A stretch of DNA of 64,000 bases from Methanolinea sp. Lineage in GTDB: Archaea > Halobacteriota > Methanomicrobia > Methanomicrobiales > Methanospirillaceae. The notes beneath the pieces were generated by a model that worked only from the letters and a program-made list of their open reading frames with translations, did not search any database and was not told the DNA's origin. Positions 1-8,893 of the stretch are shown here, piece after piece; position 1 is the stretch's first letter; each line of letters starts with the position of its first letter. The stretch is taken from positions 1,674,001 through 1,738,000 of the forward strand of contig CP064971.1 in assembly GCA_016699325.1 (NCBI GenBank). Direction: 5' to 3'. The translations under genes and the position numbers were made by a program.

Positions 1-1
1 G

Positions 2-181
2 ATTGCAGCTTATATTGCCGGGATCTCAGCCCCGCCCGAAAAACGGATGGGACATGCCGGGGCAATCATCGAAGGCGGGGAAGGGGACGCAAGGTCGAAG
101 ATAGAGCGGCTCACGGCGATGGGGGTCCCGGTCGCCTCCCGTCCTTCAGAGATACCTGCCCTCATCAGAAAACTGATCTGA
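2..181 (+). CDS. sucD: Succinyl-CoA synthetase alpha subunit, C-terminal end (partial)
   Basis: Only the last 59 codons are present; the gene begins before the window. The peptide carries the C-terminal signature of the ADP/GDP-forming succinate-CoA ligase alpha subunit: a GHAGAI motif followed by a short segment matching the family's end, in which the His-Ala-Gly belongs to the phosphohistidine region. The enzyme interconverts succinyl-CoA and succinate with nucleoside triphosphate formation; methanogens of this order use it in the incomplete reductive branch that makes 2-oxoglutarate. The reading frame starts at base 2 and ends in TGA at 179-181. Family assignment is by recognition of the tail only, so an acyl-CoA ligase paralogue cannot be excluded. 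Confidence 0.85.
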   Translation: MAAYIAGISAPPEKRMGHAGAIIEGGEGDARSKIERLTAMGVPVASRPSEIPALIRKLI

Positions 182-279
182 TATTTCTACACCCGATGAG
201 GGGATGAGCAAACCTCCATCCTCCTGAAACAATTTATGCCAGAAAACCCAAAAAAGAGAGTACGTTTCGGGGATATAAT

Positions 280-1110
280 ATGGATACCACCCAGTTTGAT
301 GCACAGGATCCTGCAGTTGCCGAAGAGCCCGTGGGTGCAGAACGGTATCTCTATCCGGGAGAGGAACTCCGGGTCTGTTCTTCCGACATCCAGATCAAAA
401 AATTCATGTTCGAGGCATATCTTACCAACCGCCGCTTCTTTCTCATCGATCAGATCGATCGGAACTCGGGGGTGACGGCAAAAGAGATTCCCGTGGATGC
501 AATCCTCTCTTCATACCTTGAAGAGAGCCCGCTGCATGAGCCGGTTATCGTCCTCTCGGTCCGGACGGCTGATGACGATATCCGCTTAATGAAAATGACG
601 TTCGTCCATATCGGCAGGGAACGTGAGCCGGAAGCTGAGGAGTGGGTGCATCTCCTGGCACATGCCGCGCCCGGAACAACCGAATCAACGGTGCAAGGAC
701 CGGCGGAACGGGCTGGAAAGACGGCATCAATCCCCCCTGAAACCCGTGCCCTGTCGGATACCATCGTTCTCCCATATCAAGCTGATTCCCGGTATGGCGA
801 GCAGGCATATCCTGCCCCTTCCCGCGAGATAACGCTCGCACCGGCCCCGTCCGCCCCAAAACCATTGCCCGATGGATCACCGGAGCAAAAAGAGACGGCA
901 GTAATCATGTTCTGCTTCCATTGCGGGAAAAAACTCCCGCCTATGGCAAATTTCTGTCCGTTTTGTGGGACAAGGGTGCATACCAGGCACGAGGATGTAC
1001 CATTCCAGGAAGGTCATATCCCGCCCCCGCCCCAACGTTCTAGGGAGCCCGAACCTGAAGAACCCCAAAAAAAGCGAGGGTGGCGACGGTTTTTTGTCAG
1101 GGAACGGTAA
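280..1110 (+). CDS. PH-like domain protein with C-terminal zinc ribbon
   Basis: A 276-residue protein without a signal peptide. Residues about 20-125 are a beta-rich module with the look of a bacterial/archaeal PH (GRAM-like) domain: an opening YLYPGEEL stretch, then a TNRRFFLID strand typical of such domains. Residues about 130-205 are low-complexity, rich in Pro, Ala and Glu. At residues 210-234 there is a zinc ribbon with two CxxC pairs (CFHC and CPFC), and the protein ends in a basic tail rich in Lys and Arg. The ATG at 280 is chosen because the domain begins soon after it. The combination suggests a membrane- or protein-binding adaptor, but no function is known. It stands alone between sucD and mat. 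Confidence 0.75.
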   Translation: MDTTQFDAQDPAVAEEPVGAERYLYPGEELRVCSSDIQIKKFMFEAYLTNRRFFLIDQIDRNSGVTAKEIPVDAILSSYLEESPLHEPVIVLSVRTADDDIRLMKMTFVHIGREREPEAEEWVHLLAHAAPGTTESTVQGPAERAGKTASIPPETRALSDTIVLPYQADSRYGEQAYPAPSREITLAPAPSAPKPLPDGSPEQKETAVIMFCFHCGKKLPPMANFCPFCGTRVHTRHEDVPFQEGHIPPPPQRSREPEPEEPQKKRGWRRFFVRER

Positions 1111-1243
1111 AAGCGGGCAATTATCCAGAACCCGGTTCTCCTGACCATTTATATCATCCTCCTCGATAGTCGCCAAAAGGAATGATTAAATGATTTCCCA
1201 TCGTCTGTATTATGATTAACAGCAGCGGGAGACTTGAGACCTG

Positions 1244-2446
1244 ATGAAGCGGAATATCAAAGTGGAGGCCCTGCAGCAGATACCGCTCGAACAGCAGGAG
1301 ATCGAGCTTGTCGAGCGAAAGTGTATCGGCCATCCTGACAGCCTTGCCGATGGTGTCGCAGAGTCGATCAGCCGTGCACTTTCACAGGCGTATCTTGAAG
1401 AGTGCGGGGCTGTACTCCACCACAACACCGACCAGGGAGAAATTGTCGCGGGAGAATCCCGTCCAAAATACGGGGGCGGAAAGGTAATCCGGCCGATATA
1501 CATGCTTCTCGATGGCCGCGCCACGAAACAGTTCAATGGGATTCATATCCCGACCGATGCCATCGCCCTGGAGGCTGCCCGGAATTACCTCAGGACCACC
1601 CTCACCAACCTGAATCTTGAACGGGACATCATCATTGATTGCCGCATGGGAACGGGATCGACCGATCTAAGGGATGTATTTAAACCCTGCCAGGAAACCA
1701 CGCCGCGGGCAAACGACACATCGTTTGGTGTCGGACACGCGCCGTTCTCTGAAACAGAAACCATCGTCCGCGAGGTGAGCGATTTTATCGATGCCACTCT
1801 TCGGCCGAAGGTTCCAGCCATCGGGCAGGATATCAAGATCATGGGGCTTCGGGACGGCAAGACCATCACCCTGACCCTTGCCTGTGCCATCGTCGACCGG
1901 TATTGTTCAGGTCTCCCAGAATATCTCGAGTACAAAGAAGTACTGAAAGAGGAGGCGGGAAGGGTGGCAAAGATGTTCACCACCAGGAAGGTGGTGATTG
2001 ATGTCAATACCGCAGACGATATCGATACGGGAAGTGTGTTCCTGACCGTCACCGGGACCTCTGCAGAGATGGGAGATGACGGCTCAGTCGGGCGGGGCAA
2101 CCGCTGTAACGGGTTGATCACCCCCAACCGCCCCATGAGCATGGAGGCAACGAGCGGGAAAAATCCCATCAACCATATCGGGAAGATATACAATCTTCTC
2201 TCCACAGAGCTTGCCCAGCAGTGCGCCAGGGAAGTCGAGGGCATCGAAGAGATTTACATCAGGCTCCTTTCGCAGATTGGGAAGCCCATCGACCAGCCTC
2301 TGGTTGCCAGCGTCCAGGTCCTCATGAAACCCGGTTCCAGACTCAGTGCGGTCAAAAGTGATATAGAAGCAATTCTTGATACAGGGCTTGCAGACATCAC
2401 CTGCATGACCGAGAAGATCATCCGTGGCGAAGTCCGAACTTTCTGA
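1244..2446 (+). CDS. mat: Archaeal S-adenosylmethionine synthetase
   Basis: A 400-residue protein of the archaeal-type methionine adenosyltransferase family, which makes S-adenosylmethionine from methionine and ATP and is only distantly related to bacterial MetK. Recognisable blocks are the N-terminal ERKCIGHPDSLAD segment (residues about 26-38), the HHNTDQGEI segment, and the glycine-rich GDDGSVGRGNR and MEATSGKNP segments. Length is normal for the family (about 400). The start follows a 133-base gap holding AT-rich stretches (around 1183-1216) that could supply the promoter. The 3' end overlaps hisG by 23 bases, so mat and the his genes are probably co-transcribed. Confidence 0.96.
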   Translation: MKRNIKVEALQQIPLEQQEIELVERKCIGHPDSLADGVAESISRALSQAYLEECGAVLHHNTDQGEIVAGESRPKYGGGKVIRPIYMLLDGRATKQFNGIHIPTDAIALEAARNYLRTTLTNLNLERDIIIDCRMGTGSTDLRDVFKPCQETTPRANDTSFGVGHAPFSETETIVREVSDFIDATLRPKVPAIGQDIKIMGLRDGKTITLTLACAIVDRYCSGLPEYLEYKEVLKEEAGRVAKMFTTRKVVIDVNTADDIDTGSVFLTVTGTSAEMGDDGSVGRGNRCNGLITPNRPMSMEATSGKNPINHIGKIYNLLSTELAQQCAREVEGIEEIYIRLLSQIGKPIDQPLVASVQVLMKPGSRLSAVKSDIEAILDTGLADITCMTEKIIRGEVRTF

Positions 2447-3341
2447 AGTACCCGGTTCCCCTGGGAATGGATCTTTCGAACCGCTCGTCAGGCTTGCCAT
2501 TCCCAACAAGGGACGGATTGCCGGCCCCATCCTCGACCTGATGGAAAAGAGCGGCCTCCATCTCCTCGACCAGGGGGATCGGCGCCTGATATCGCGGACC
2601 CCAGATCCACATATCGAAGTGCTGTTTGCCCGCCCTATCGATATCCCCGAATACGTGGCAAACGGTGCTGCCGATCTCGGGATAACCGGCCGGGACATGG
2701 TGCGCGAACGGGAGGTGGATGTCGAGGAACTTCTGGATCTCCGCACTGGGAAGGCTACCCTCGTGCTTGCCGTGCGGGACGAGTCCCCGATCAGGGCGCC
2801 AGGAGAACTTACGGGGGCAAAGATTGCAACCGAGTTCCCCCGGATTGCGGCCCGGTATTTCTCCGGGCTGAATATCCCGGTCATAATCGTTCCGGTCGGC
2901 GGTGCCTGCGAGGTTACCCCCCATCTTGGCATTGCCGATGCCATCCTTGATCTGACGAGCTCGGGAGAGACTCTCAGGTCAAACCGGCTCAGAGTGGTGG
3001 CTGAAGTTCTCACCACCAGCACCATCCTGATCGCGAACCGGAATGCATACCGAAACAAGAGAGAAAAGGCCGATGAGATTGTGCTTGCCCTTGAAAGTGT
3101 TCTCCGGGCCAGGGGCCAGTGTTACCTGATGATGAACGCGCAGCGATCCTGCCTCGATGAGATCAGGAACCTGCTCCCCGGTCTCTCCGGCCCGACGGTC
3201 ATGGATGTTGCCTCACGCGAAGACCTGGTGGCCGTCCATGCTGTTGTGGGCGAAGAACGGGTCTATGGTCTCATCAACCGCCTGAAACGCGCCGGTGCCC
3301 GCGACATCCTGGTCATCTCTATCGAACGGATCATCCCCTGA
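2424..3341 (+). CDS. hisG: ATP phosphoribosyltransferase, long form
   Basis: First enzyme of histidine biosynthesis, joining ATP and PRPP. At 305 residues it is the long, hexameric form: residues about 25-230 form the two catalytic lobes (opening RLAIPNKGR; the PRPP-binding strand lies in the DAILDLTSSGETL region) and the last 75 residues form the ACT-like regulatory domain that binds histidine, so feedback inhibition is expected. The GTG at 2424 is the only in-frame start before the conserved RLAIPNKGR, which forces a 23-base overlap with mat. The next gene, hisA, starts one base after the stop (TGATATG). Confidence 0.95.
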   Translation: MAKSELSEVPGSPGNGSFEPLVRLAIPNKGRIAGPILDLMEKSGLHLLDQGDRRLISRTPDPHIEVLFARPIDIPEYVANGAADLGITGRDMVREREVDVEELLDLRTGKATLVLAVRDESPIRAPGELTGAKIATEFPRIAARYFSGLNIPVIIVPVGGACEVTPHLGIADAILDLTSSGETLRSNRLRVVAEVLTTSTILIANRNAYRNKREKADEIVLALESVLRARGQCYLMMNAQRSCLDEIRNLLPGLSGPTVMDVASREDLVAVHAVVGEERVYGLINRLKRAGARDILVISIERIIP

Positions 3342-3342
3342 T

Positions 3343-4062
3343 ATGTACGTCTTTCCTGCCGTTGATATCCTCCGTGGCCGCTGTGTCCAGCTGGTCCAGG
3401 GAAAGAGGGAAACGGCAACAGATTTCGGGACGCCGGCTGCTTGTGGCCGTCGGTGGATGCTGGAGGGCGCCCGGCACCTCCATGTCATCAACCTCGATGG
3501 GGCGTTCGGTGATTCCCGGTGCAATGCCGAAGTGCTCCGGGAGATGATTAAAGAGCTGGGGATCCCTGTCCAGCTGGGAGGAGGTATCCGGTCGTTCGAG
3601 GATGCGGTCGGATGGCTCGACCTCGGTGTAGAGCGGGTCATCATCGGTACGGGTGCCGTCAGGGAACCGGACCTGATTGCGCGGCTTGCCGATACCTTCG
3701 GCAGTAAGAGGGTTATGGCCGGAGTCGATGCACGCCAGGGAAAGATCGCGGTGGAGGGATGGGAAAAGACCGCCGGCGACTACATTGACTGGGCAAAACG
3801 CTTCGAGGAGCAGGGAGCAGGCTTCCTCCTCTATACCAATGTCGATGTTGAAGGGCGACAGGAAGGGATATCTCCTTCTCCCGTTTCCCGGCTGATCAGT
3901 TCGGTCTCGATACCCGTTGTCGTTGCAGGGGGGATCACCTCGCCCGGTGATATCAAAGCATTAAAAGTAATAGGCGCCCATGGAATAGTACTGGGCTCTG
4001 CGCTCTACTCGGGAAAGCTCTCCCTGTGCGCCGCCTTGGAGGCAGCAGATGAGGATCGGTGA
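3343..4062 (+). CDS. hisA: ProFAR isomerase (phosphoribosylformimino-5-aminoimidazole carboxamide ribotide isomerase)
   Basis: Fourth step of histidine biosynthesis, an Amadori rearrangement in a TIM barrel. The 239-residue protein begins with the typical MYVFPAVDILRGRCVQL and carries the family aspartates: Asp in AVDI near residue 8 and the GVDARQGKI segment near residue 128. The late strand VVVAGGITSPGDI binds the substrate phosphate, as does the closing GIVLGSALY. I take the ATG at 3343 rather than the upstream in-frame start at 3295, because the protein family starts exactly there and 3295 lies inside hisG. The 3' end overlaps hisB by 14 bases. Confidence 0.95.
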   Translation: MYVFPAVDILRGRCVQLVQGKRETATDFGTPAACGRRWMLEGARHLHVINLDGAFGDSRCNAEVLREMIKELGIPVQLGGGIRSFEDAVGWLDLGVERVIIGTGAVREPDLIARLADTFGSKRVMAGVDARQGKIAVEGWEKTAGDYIDWAKRFEEQGAGFLLYTNVDVEGRQEGISPSPVSRLISSVSIPVVVAGGITSPGDIKALKVIGAHGIVLGSALYSGKLSLCAALEAADEDR

Positions 4063-4630
4063 AATTTCACGGACAACCAGGGAGACGGACATCTCGGTCT
4101 GGCTGGCTCTTGAAGGGACTGGGATCGCAGCCATAAACACCAGCCTTCCATTCCTCGATCACATGCTCGAAGCCATGACGCGGCATGGACGCTTTGATCT
4201 CACCTGCACTGCGACAGGAGACCTGCATGTTGATGCGCATCACACAGTGGAGGACTTGGGAATCGTGCTCGGTGAAGCCATCAGGAAGGCAGTGGGAGAC
4301 GGAAGAGGTATCCGGCGGTTTGCTCATGCCATCGTGCCAATGGATGAATCCCTTGCAACCGTTGCCCTTGATTGCGGCGGGCGAAGTTATCTCGTCTATC
4401 AGGGCTGTTTCTCGGCAAAGAAAATCGGAGGCATTGAAAATGACGTCTTCGAACATTTCTTTCACAGCCTGTGCACGAAAGCCGGGCTGAATGCACACAT
4501 CCTGTTCCATGGACGCAATGATCACCACCAGTGCGAAGCTGTCTTCAAAGCATTCGGGATCGCCCTCTCCGGGGCTGTCCAAATCGTTGAAGGAATAAGC
4601 GATATACCGAGCACAAAAGGAGTCCTTTAA
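4049..4630 (+). CDS. hisB: Imidazoleglycerol-phosphate dehydratase
   Basis: Removes water from imidazole glycerol phosphate in histidine biosynthesis. The 193-residue protein has both metal-binding repeats of the family: DAHHTVEDLG (residues about 67-76) and DHHQCEAVFKAFG (residues about 155-167), with the diagnostic HHxxE pattern in each; the early LPFLDHMLE segment is also typical. It is the monofunctional type, without the HisN phosphatase domain found in enterobacteria. It starts inside the end of hisA, so the pair is translationally coupled. It is the last gene of the mat-hisG-hisA-hisB run; the next gene is on the other strand. Confidence 0.95.
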   Translation: MRIGEISRTTRETDISVWLALEGTGIAAINTSLPFLDHMLEAMTRHGRFDLTCTATGDLHVDAHHTVEDLGIVLGEAIRKAVGDGRGIRRFAHAIVPMDESLATVALDCGGRSYLVYQGCFSAKKIGGIENDVFEHFFHSLCTKAGLNAHILFHGRNDHHQCEAVFKAFGIALSGAVQIVEGISDIPSTKGVL

Positions 4631-4660
4631 AACGACCTGGAAAGACGGGCCGCCTTCTTC

Positions 4661-5020
4661 TTATCGCAATTTTGCCGCAATTACAGTCAGGGCTTCATAG
4701 GCTGCATGTTTCACCAGGTCATCCTCGTCCATGCAGGCGCGGAAGAGCGGCTCCACCGCGCGATGGTCACCGGAGGTACCGAGAGCGGTTATCGCCATCA
4801 TCCGTATCTCCCTGTCCGAAGATGTCAGGAGAGGATAGATATCCTGAAAAAGGGGCTCCGAATCAGGCATGCCTGGTCCTTCGACCAGAATTGAGAAGCT
4901 GGCCTGAGCAGCTTGTGAATGATACGTATGTGAGCCTGTTCCGGGCCGTGTATGTGTATCGGGAACAGAATATGTCCGGTCTGGTTTTTCCGACATTGCC
5001 GGCCCCATCCTGTTCATCAA
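4661..5020 (-). CDS. Small HEAT-repeat protein
   Basis: A 119-residue soluble protein. The last 70 residues form about two HEAT (PBS-lyase-like) repeats: the helix pair containing SSDREIRMMAITALGTSGDHRAVEPLF is followed by a second unit ending in KHAAYEALTVIAAKL. The first 50 residues are low-complexity, rich in Thr, His and Ser, and may be disordered or not translated. Such repeats are protein-interaction scaffolds and appear in many methanogen proteins of unknown role. The start at 5020 is the first ATG; a shorter protein is possible. No partner is suggested by the neighbours (hisB convergent, histone upstream on the same strand). Confidence 0.6.
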   Translation of the reverse strand: MMNRMGPAMSEKPDRTYSVPDTHTRPGTGSHTYHSQAAQASFSILVEGPGMPDSEPLFQDIYPLLTSSDREIRMMAITALGTSGDHRAVEPLFRACMDEDDLVKHAAYEALTVIAAKLR

Positions 5021-5211
5021 CCCCCTGCTCCCTCGTAACGAGGGTGAATAAAGGGTTTGTGGAAGGGTTAAAAATGTTTATGCAATGCACCTCTGCATGG
5101 CGCTCAGGATTGGAGAAAATGAACAAAGGCTACCGCTATCAGGGTGTTGAGAAAAGATGTTTGATGCCACCTTGAGGCTGCTGCGGTTGGATTATGAAGG
5201 GGATAGTGTGA

Positions 5212-5418
5212 TTATGCGGACTTAGCCGCAAGTTCTACGTCCTCTTCCTTGATTGTCTTCCTGCCCGCGTGGAGTGCGAGCCTGTTTGCTTCCTTGGTTA
5301 GGTTTGCAATGTAGTCTTCCGCCTTTGCCACAAGGGCGGCAGCTGCATCGGAACCGACTCTTTCAGCACCATTCTTCTTGGCAATTCTCACAACTGCAGC
5401 AATAGGTAAATCTGCCAT
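5212..5418 (-). CDS. Archaeal histone
   Basis: A 68-residue single histone fold of the HMf type that forms dimers and wraps DNA. It opens with DLPIAAVVRIAKKNGAERV, keeps the ANLTKEANRLALHAGRKTIKEEDVELA pattern of helices 2 and 3, and has no tails. DNA-contacting Arg and Lys residues sit in the loops (RKTIKEED). The start is supported by a GAGGT ribosome-binding site 5 bases upstream (complement of 5424-5430) and a TATA box further up. It is monocistronic. Confidence 0.96.
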   Translation of the reverse strand: MADLPIAAVVRIAKKNGAERVGSDAAAALVAKAEDYIANLTKEANRLALHAGRKTIKEEDVELAAKSA

Positions 5419-5446
5419 AATATTACCTCAAAACAAAAGTATATCA

Positions 5447-5461
5447 GGAAATATTTAAACA
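5447..5461 (-). promoter_or_regulatory. TATA box/BRE of the histone gene
   Basis: On the minus strand the stretch reads GTTTAAATATTTC, a good archaeal TATA box, centred about 37 bases upstream of the histone start codon. With the usual 25-base spacing, transcription would start near 5430, leaving a leader of about a dozen bases that contains the GAGGT site. Position is inferred from sequence only. Confidence 0.55.
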
Positions 5462-5615
5462 TTTCGCGAATTATGACCTAATTTGCTTGCAATAGCCTAT
5501 TGGGAATCACTTTGGACCAATCTGTGGAAATGTGCCTTACAGGACGCTCTCCATCTGGAAATAAACCCCATTACATATCCTGAAAGGAATAATAAGCCTG
5601 CATCTTATTTGGATT

Positions 5616-6365
5616 CTATTTTGAAAGCATATATGCCAGCCTTATTGCATTTGCGTAGTCCGGTGTTGCGCGCGAGGTGTCCACGAAAATCTTGCCGATA
5701 TTAAGGACCGGTGCGCCATGCCCACGACCCGATCCCAGAAAGATGAGCGTACGGAAGATTAAATTTCCTGATATCCCGTCAGGAGCAATGATGACCCCGC
5801 AGTCCCGTACCGCATCCTCGATGAGGATCTGGTAGTGGACTCCTCCGGTCATCCGTGCGATGAGCTCTGCATCGGCAAGGCTCCGGTCGACGGCTGGGTG
5901 TCGTCCGATATCCCCGGATCGCCCTCCAGACAGGACGCCAATCCTTTCCGGAAGACCAAATCGCACCGCCATCGCCTGTGCTTTCCTGGCAAGTTCGATC
6001 CGCTCACCAATTTCCCACCCCTCATCAACACCGACCGGAGCGAGAAAAAAACGTGCACCCCCGGCTGTTTCCAGAAGCGCAGCCCGCTCAAGGCGCTGCA
6101 CTCCGCATGCAGCTTTCAATGCCGAGAGTGTCTCGTTTGCCGGCAAAGTCCCGCGGACACCGGCATCAATGCGCCCGTCCACGAGATCGGCAACGAGTGT
6201 ACCGGCGGGGTCTTTGCAGGTTCTGATTCTGATCCCGGAGCGTGGGGGGAGGGTGATCGTATCGTCCTGTATGTAGGCGAAAAGGGCAACCCCGCTCAAA
6301 GATCCGGCGATACTCCTGATAACCTTCTCTGCATCTCCGGCAATTCCAATCCCGATAGTCCTCAC
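5616..6365 (-). CDS. Methanogenesis marker protein 4 (MtxX-like)
   Basis: A 249-residue protein of the family called methanogenesis marker 4 or MtxX, found almost only in methanogens and distantly like phosphotransacetylases. It opens with RTIGIGIAGDAEKVI and contains the signature block DAGVRGTLPANETLSALK (residues about 70-87) and APVGVDEGWEIGER. The biochemical role is unproven; one annotated homologue is linked to tetrahydromethanopterin S-methyltransferase. Its start overlaps the end of marker protein 2 by 4 bases, so the two are translated together and probably act in the same process. Confidence 0.88.
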   Translation of the reverse strand: MRTIGIGIAGDAEKVIRSIAGSLSGVALFAYIQDDTITLPPRSGIRIRTCKDPAGTLVADLVDGRIDAGVRGTLPANETLSALKAACGVQRLERAALLETAGGARFFLAPVGVDEGWEIGERIELARKAQAMAVRFGLPERIGVLSGGRSGDIGRHPAVDRSLADAELIARMTGGVHYQILIEDAVRDCGVIIAPDGISGNLIFRTLIFLGSGRGHGAPVLNIGKIFVDTSRATPDYANAIRLAYMLSK

Positions 6366-7372
6366 AGGCGTGACCCGTCATCGGAGTAGAGTCGCATGAC
6401 CCCGTTCTTGGAGAAGTCAAAAACCGGTGAGCTCTCTCCGGCATACACAACCTGAAGTTTCCTGGTCGAATCAACCGAACCTATGACCTCCGCGCTCATA
6501 CCGACACTGGCGAATTGACGATGGATTTCATTGGTGTTTTCCTCGGGGACGGTGAGAACGAATCCCATGCCGGGATATATCCGAATCCATTGTTCGAAGG
6601 TCATATAGTTCGCTGCGAGGTCAGGTTTTGGGATCCGCTCGAGCTCGATTACCGCCCCTTTCCCGCTGACTTCAAGCAGCATCCCGAGTGTCCCAATCAT
6701 TCCCGGGTTACTGATATCCTTTCCGGCGGTCATGAGATGGGCCTTCCCCAGTTCCTGCATGAGGCTCACCTGTGCACGCACTTCACCTGCTGACTTCATG
6801 GTAACCGAATCCCAGTTGAGAGCACAGGACGGATGGACGCGCCCGTTGAGGTCGATGGCAATCATAACGGCGTCCCCGTCGCGGGCCGTGTGGCTGTAGA
6901 TGACTGCATCCCTGGGAGCGATGCCGAGTATGGCCACATCGATGACGCTATACGGGGTGTCGGGATGGAGGTGTCCACCGACAATTGGTACCCCAAACTG
7001 GAGTGAAGCATCATGCATTCCGGCAAGTACCTCATCCTGGATGCGATGATCGGAGATGGACAGGACATCGACCATGGCAAGCGGTTTTCCTCCCATGGCG
7101 GCGATATCGTGAATGTTGACCAGAACCGAGCAGTAGCCGGCCCAGTACGGGTCGGCCTCCATGAGACGGCTCCAGATGCCATCGGCAGCGAGGAGGAGTA
7201 CCTCATCTCCATGCTCGATGACGGCTGCGTCCTCCCCGAACGACGCGATGACTTCCGGAGCATCGATCCTGATAGCCCGAACCATCGCGCCAATAGCATG
7301 TTTCCTCTTTACACCTTCGTATTCCCTGACCACAGAGGCAATTCTCGCGGTGGAGCAGTCTTGTACTGGCAT
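6362..7372 (-). CDS. Methanogenesis marker protein 2 (AIR-synthase-like ATP-binding protein)
   Basis: A 336-residue member of the PurM/SelD/ThiL superfamily, in the branch named methanogenesis marker 2. These enzymes bind ATP in a dimer interface and phosphorylate or activate a small substrate. Visible features: FGEDAAVIEHG (residues about 44-54) and the ADGIWSR segment, which supply Mg-ATP-binding acidic residues; AGYCSVLVNIHDIAAMGGKPLAMVD, the nucleotide-binding core; and a C-terminal domain ending in a glycine-rich region. Its substrate is unknown. It is followed by marker 4 with a 4-base overlap and is divergent from rfcL, 81 bases away. Confidence 0.88.
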   Translation of the reverse strand: MPVQDCSTARIASVVREYEGVKRKHAIGAMVRAIRIDAPEVIASFGEDAAVIEHGDEVLLLAADGIWSRLMEADPYWAGYCSVLVNIHDIAAMGGKPLAMVDVLSISDHRIQDEVLAGMHDASLQFGVPIVGGHLHPDTPYSVIDVAILGIAPRDAVIYSHTARDGDAVMIAIDLNGRVHPSCALNWDSVTMKSAGEVRAQVSLMQELGKAHLMTAGKDISNPGMIGTLGMLLEVSGKGAVIELERIPKPDLAANYMTFEQWIRIYPGMGFVLTVPEENTNEIHRQFASVGMSAEVIGSVDSTRKLQVVYAGESSPVFDFSKNGVMRLYSDDGSRL

Positions 7373-7416
7373 GGAATCCTCGAAATCCGGTTCTTACTAT
7401 CCATTCGGCATCATCA

Positions 7417-7432
7417 GAGATAATTTATTTGA
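7417..7432 (+). promoter_or_regulatory. Probable TATA box of rfcL
   Basis: The stretch AGATAATTTATTTGAT lies 22-37 bases upstream of the rfcL ATG (7454), the spacing expected for a leaderless or very short-leader archaeal transcript. It is in the 81-base gap between the divergent marker 2 gene and rfcL. Confidence 0.4.
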
Positions 7433-7453
7433 TACACCGTTGAAGAGATAGGC

Positions 7454-8893
7454 ATGGACTGGGCGTCGAAATACCGCCCGAAGCACGTGAAAGAGCTGGT
7501 CGGCAACAGCACCGCCCTACGCCAGATGGTGGATTGGGGGCAGACCTGGACAAGGGAAAGCCGGCCGTTGATCCTCTATGGGAAACCGGGCACCGGCAAG
7601 ACGTCGAGCGTGTACGCACTTGCTGCCGATTTAAACTGGGAGATCATCGAGCTTAATGCCAGCGACCAGCGGACTCGGGATATAATCCTGCGTATCGCCG
7701 GCACGAGCAGCCAGACCGGCAGCCTGAGTGGTGCCGGGCGGAAAGTCATCTTACTTGACGAAGCAGACAACCTCCATGGAACAGCAGACCGTGGCGGAGC
7801 CCGGGCAATCCTCGAGGTGATCAGGACGGCCCGCCAGCCGGTAATCCTTGTCGCCAATGATCTCTACCAGATCTCGGTGGAGATCCGGTCCCGGTGCGAC
7901 CCGGTCCAGTTCCGCGCCCTTCCCGCACGGTCGATCATACCCCGCCTCAGGTTCATCTGCAGCAGTGAACATCTCTCGTGTAATGATGCAGCCCTGGAAA
8001 CAATAGCCGTGGCAGCGGAAGGTGATATGCGAGCGGCCATCACCATGCTGCAAGCCGCTGCCATCGGAAGACAGGCTCTTGTGGAGGCCGATCTCTCATC
8101 ATCAAAAAAGGACAGGCGGTCAACGGTTTTTGATCTAGTGGCCGCAATCTTCGGAAAGACTGGCGGCGAGGATCTCATGAAGATCTCGTACGAAGTGGAT
8201 GAGACGCCTGACACCCTTGCCCAGTGGATCGAGGCTAACATCGGTCAGATCGGCGAGGGCAATCGGGTCTCCCGGGCGTACCAGTACCTGGCGCGTTCCG
8301 ATGAGTACATCGGGCTTACCTACCGTCACCAGTATTATACGCTATGGCGATACGCCACGTTGTTGATGGTTCTCGGGGTCTCTGAAGCAGCGGGAGGTTC
8401 TGGCATCCATACCCGGATAAAAGCCCCTGAACGCTGGAAAAAGATGGGTAGTTACCGGAAACAGAAGGCAATCCGCACCGGGATGCTCGATAAGGTCTCT
8501 TCCGGCCTGCACATGTCCCAGCATTCGCTCCGCGATCGCTATCTCCCGACGGTTTCAGCCCTGGCCGACCGTGACCCTGCAGAGTTTGCGCGGGAGTTCT
8601 CGCTCGATGCCGATGAGCTGAACCTCCTCATCCATGATAAGACGCGGTCCGCAAAAGTGGTAAAAACTCTTTATGACGAAGAGAAGAGGCTGGAGAAGGA
8701 GCGGGAAACGGCCGAGAGAGCGGAACGCAGGAAGTCCGCTGCCACCAGGAAGGGAACGGAACGCACGCATGACACCGCACCCGCACAGGAACGGGGTGAA
8801 AATCAAGGCGGCGGGCAGGAACAGGCCGATACACGCCCGGATGTGGAAGTGAAGGATAGAAGATCTCAAAAGACCCTCTTCGATGGGTTCTGA
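7454..8893 (+). CDS. rfcL: Replication factor C, large subunit
   Basis: Large subunit of the archaeal clamp loader, which opens the PCNA ring on primed DNA. The 479-residue protein has an AAA+ module with Walker A GKPGTGKTSS (residues about 43-52), Walker B VILLDEADN (about 98-106) and the sensor region SVEIRSRCDPVQF. Residues about 240-390 form the collar. The tail is strongly charged (Glu, Lys, Arg) and ends with a PCNA-interacting peptide, QKTLFDGF, exactly at the C-terminus. The ATG at 7454 matches the family start (DWASKYRP). Its last 28 bases overlap the end of the convergent UPF0146 gene. Confidence 0.96.
   Translation: MDWASKYRPKHVKELVGNSTALRQMVDWGQTWTRESRPLILYGKPGTGKTSSVYALAADLNWEIIELNASDQRTRDIILRIAGTSSQTGSLSGAGRKVILLDEADNLHGTADRGGARAILEVIRTARQPVILVANDLYQISVEIRSRCDPVQFRALPARSIIPRLRFICSSEHLSCNDAALETIAVAAEGDMRAAITMLQAAAIGRQALVEADLSSSKKDRRSTVFDLVAAIFGKTGGEDLMKISYEVDETPDTLAQWIEANIGQIGEGNRVSRAYQYLARSDEYIGLTYRHQYYTLWRYATLLMVLGVSEAAGGSGIHTRIKAPERWKKMGSYRKQKAIRTGMLDKVSSGLHMSQHSLRDRYLPTVSALADRDPAEFAREFSLDADELNLLIHDKTRSAKVVKTLYDEEKRLEKERETAERAERRKSAATRKGTERTHDTAPAQERGENQGGGQEQADTRPDVEVKDRRSQKTLFDGF

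Noticed and set aside
2084..3058. A 324-codon minus-strand frame across mat and hisG
   Set aside because: Both genes on the other strand are certain; the frame is Arg/Ser-rich and has no motif.
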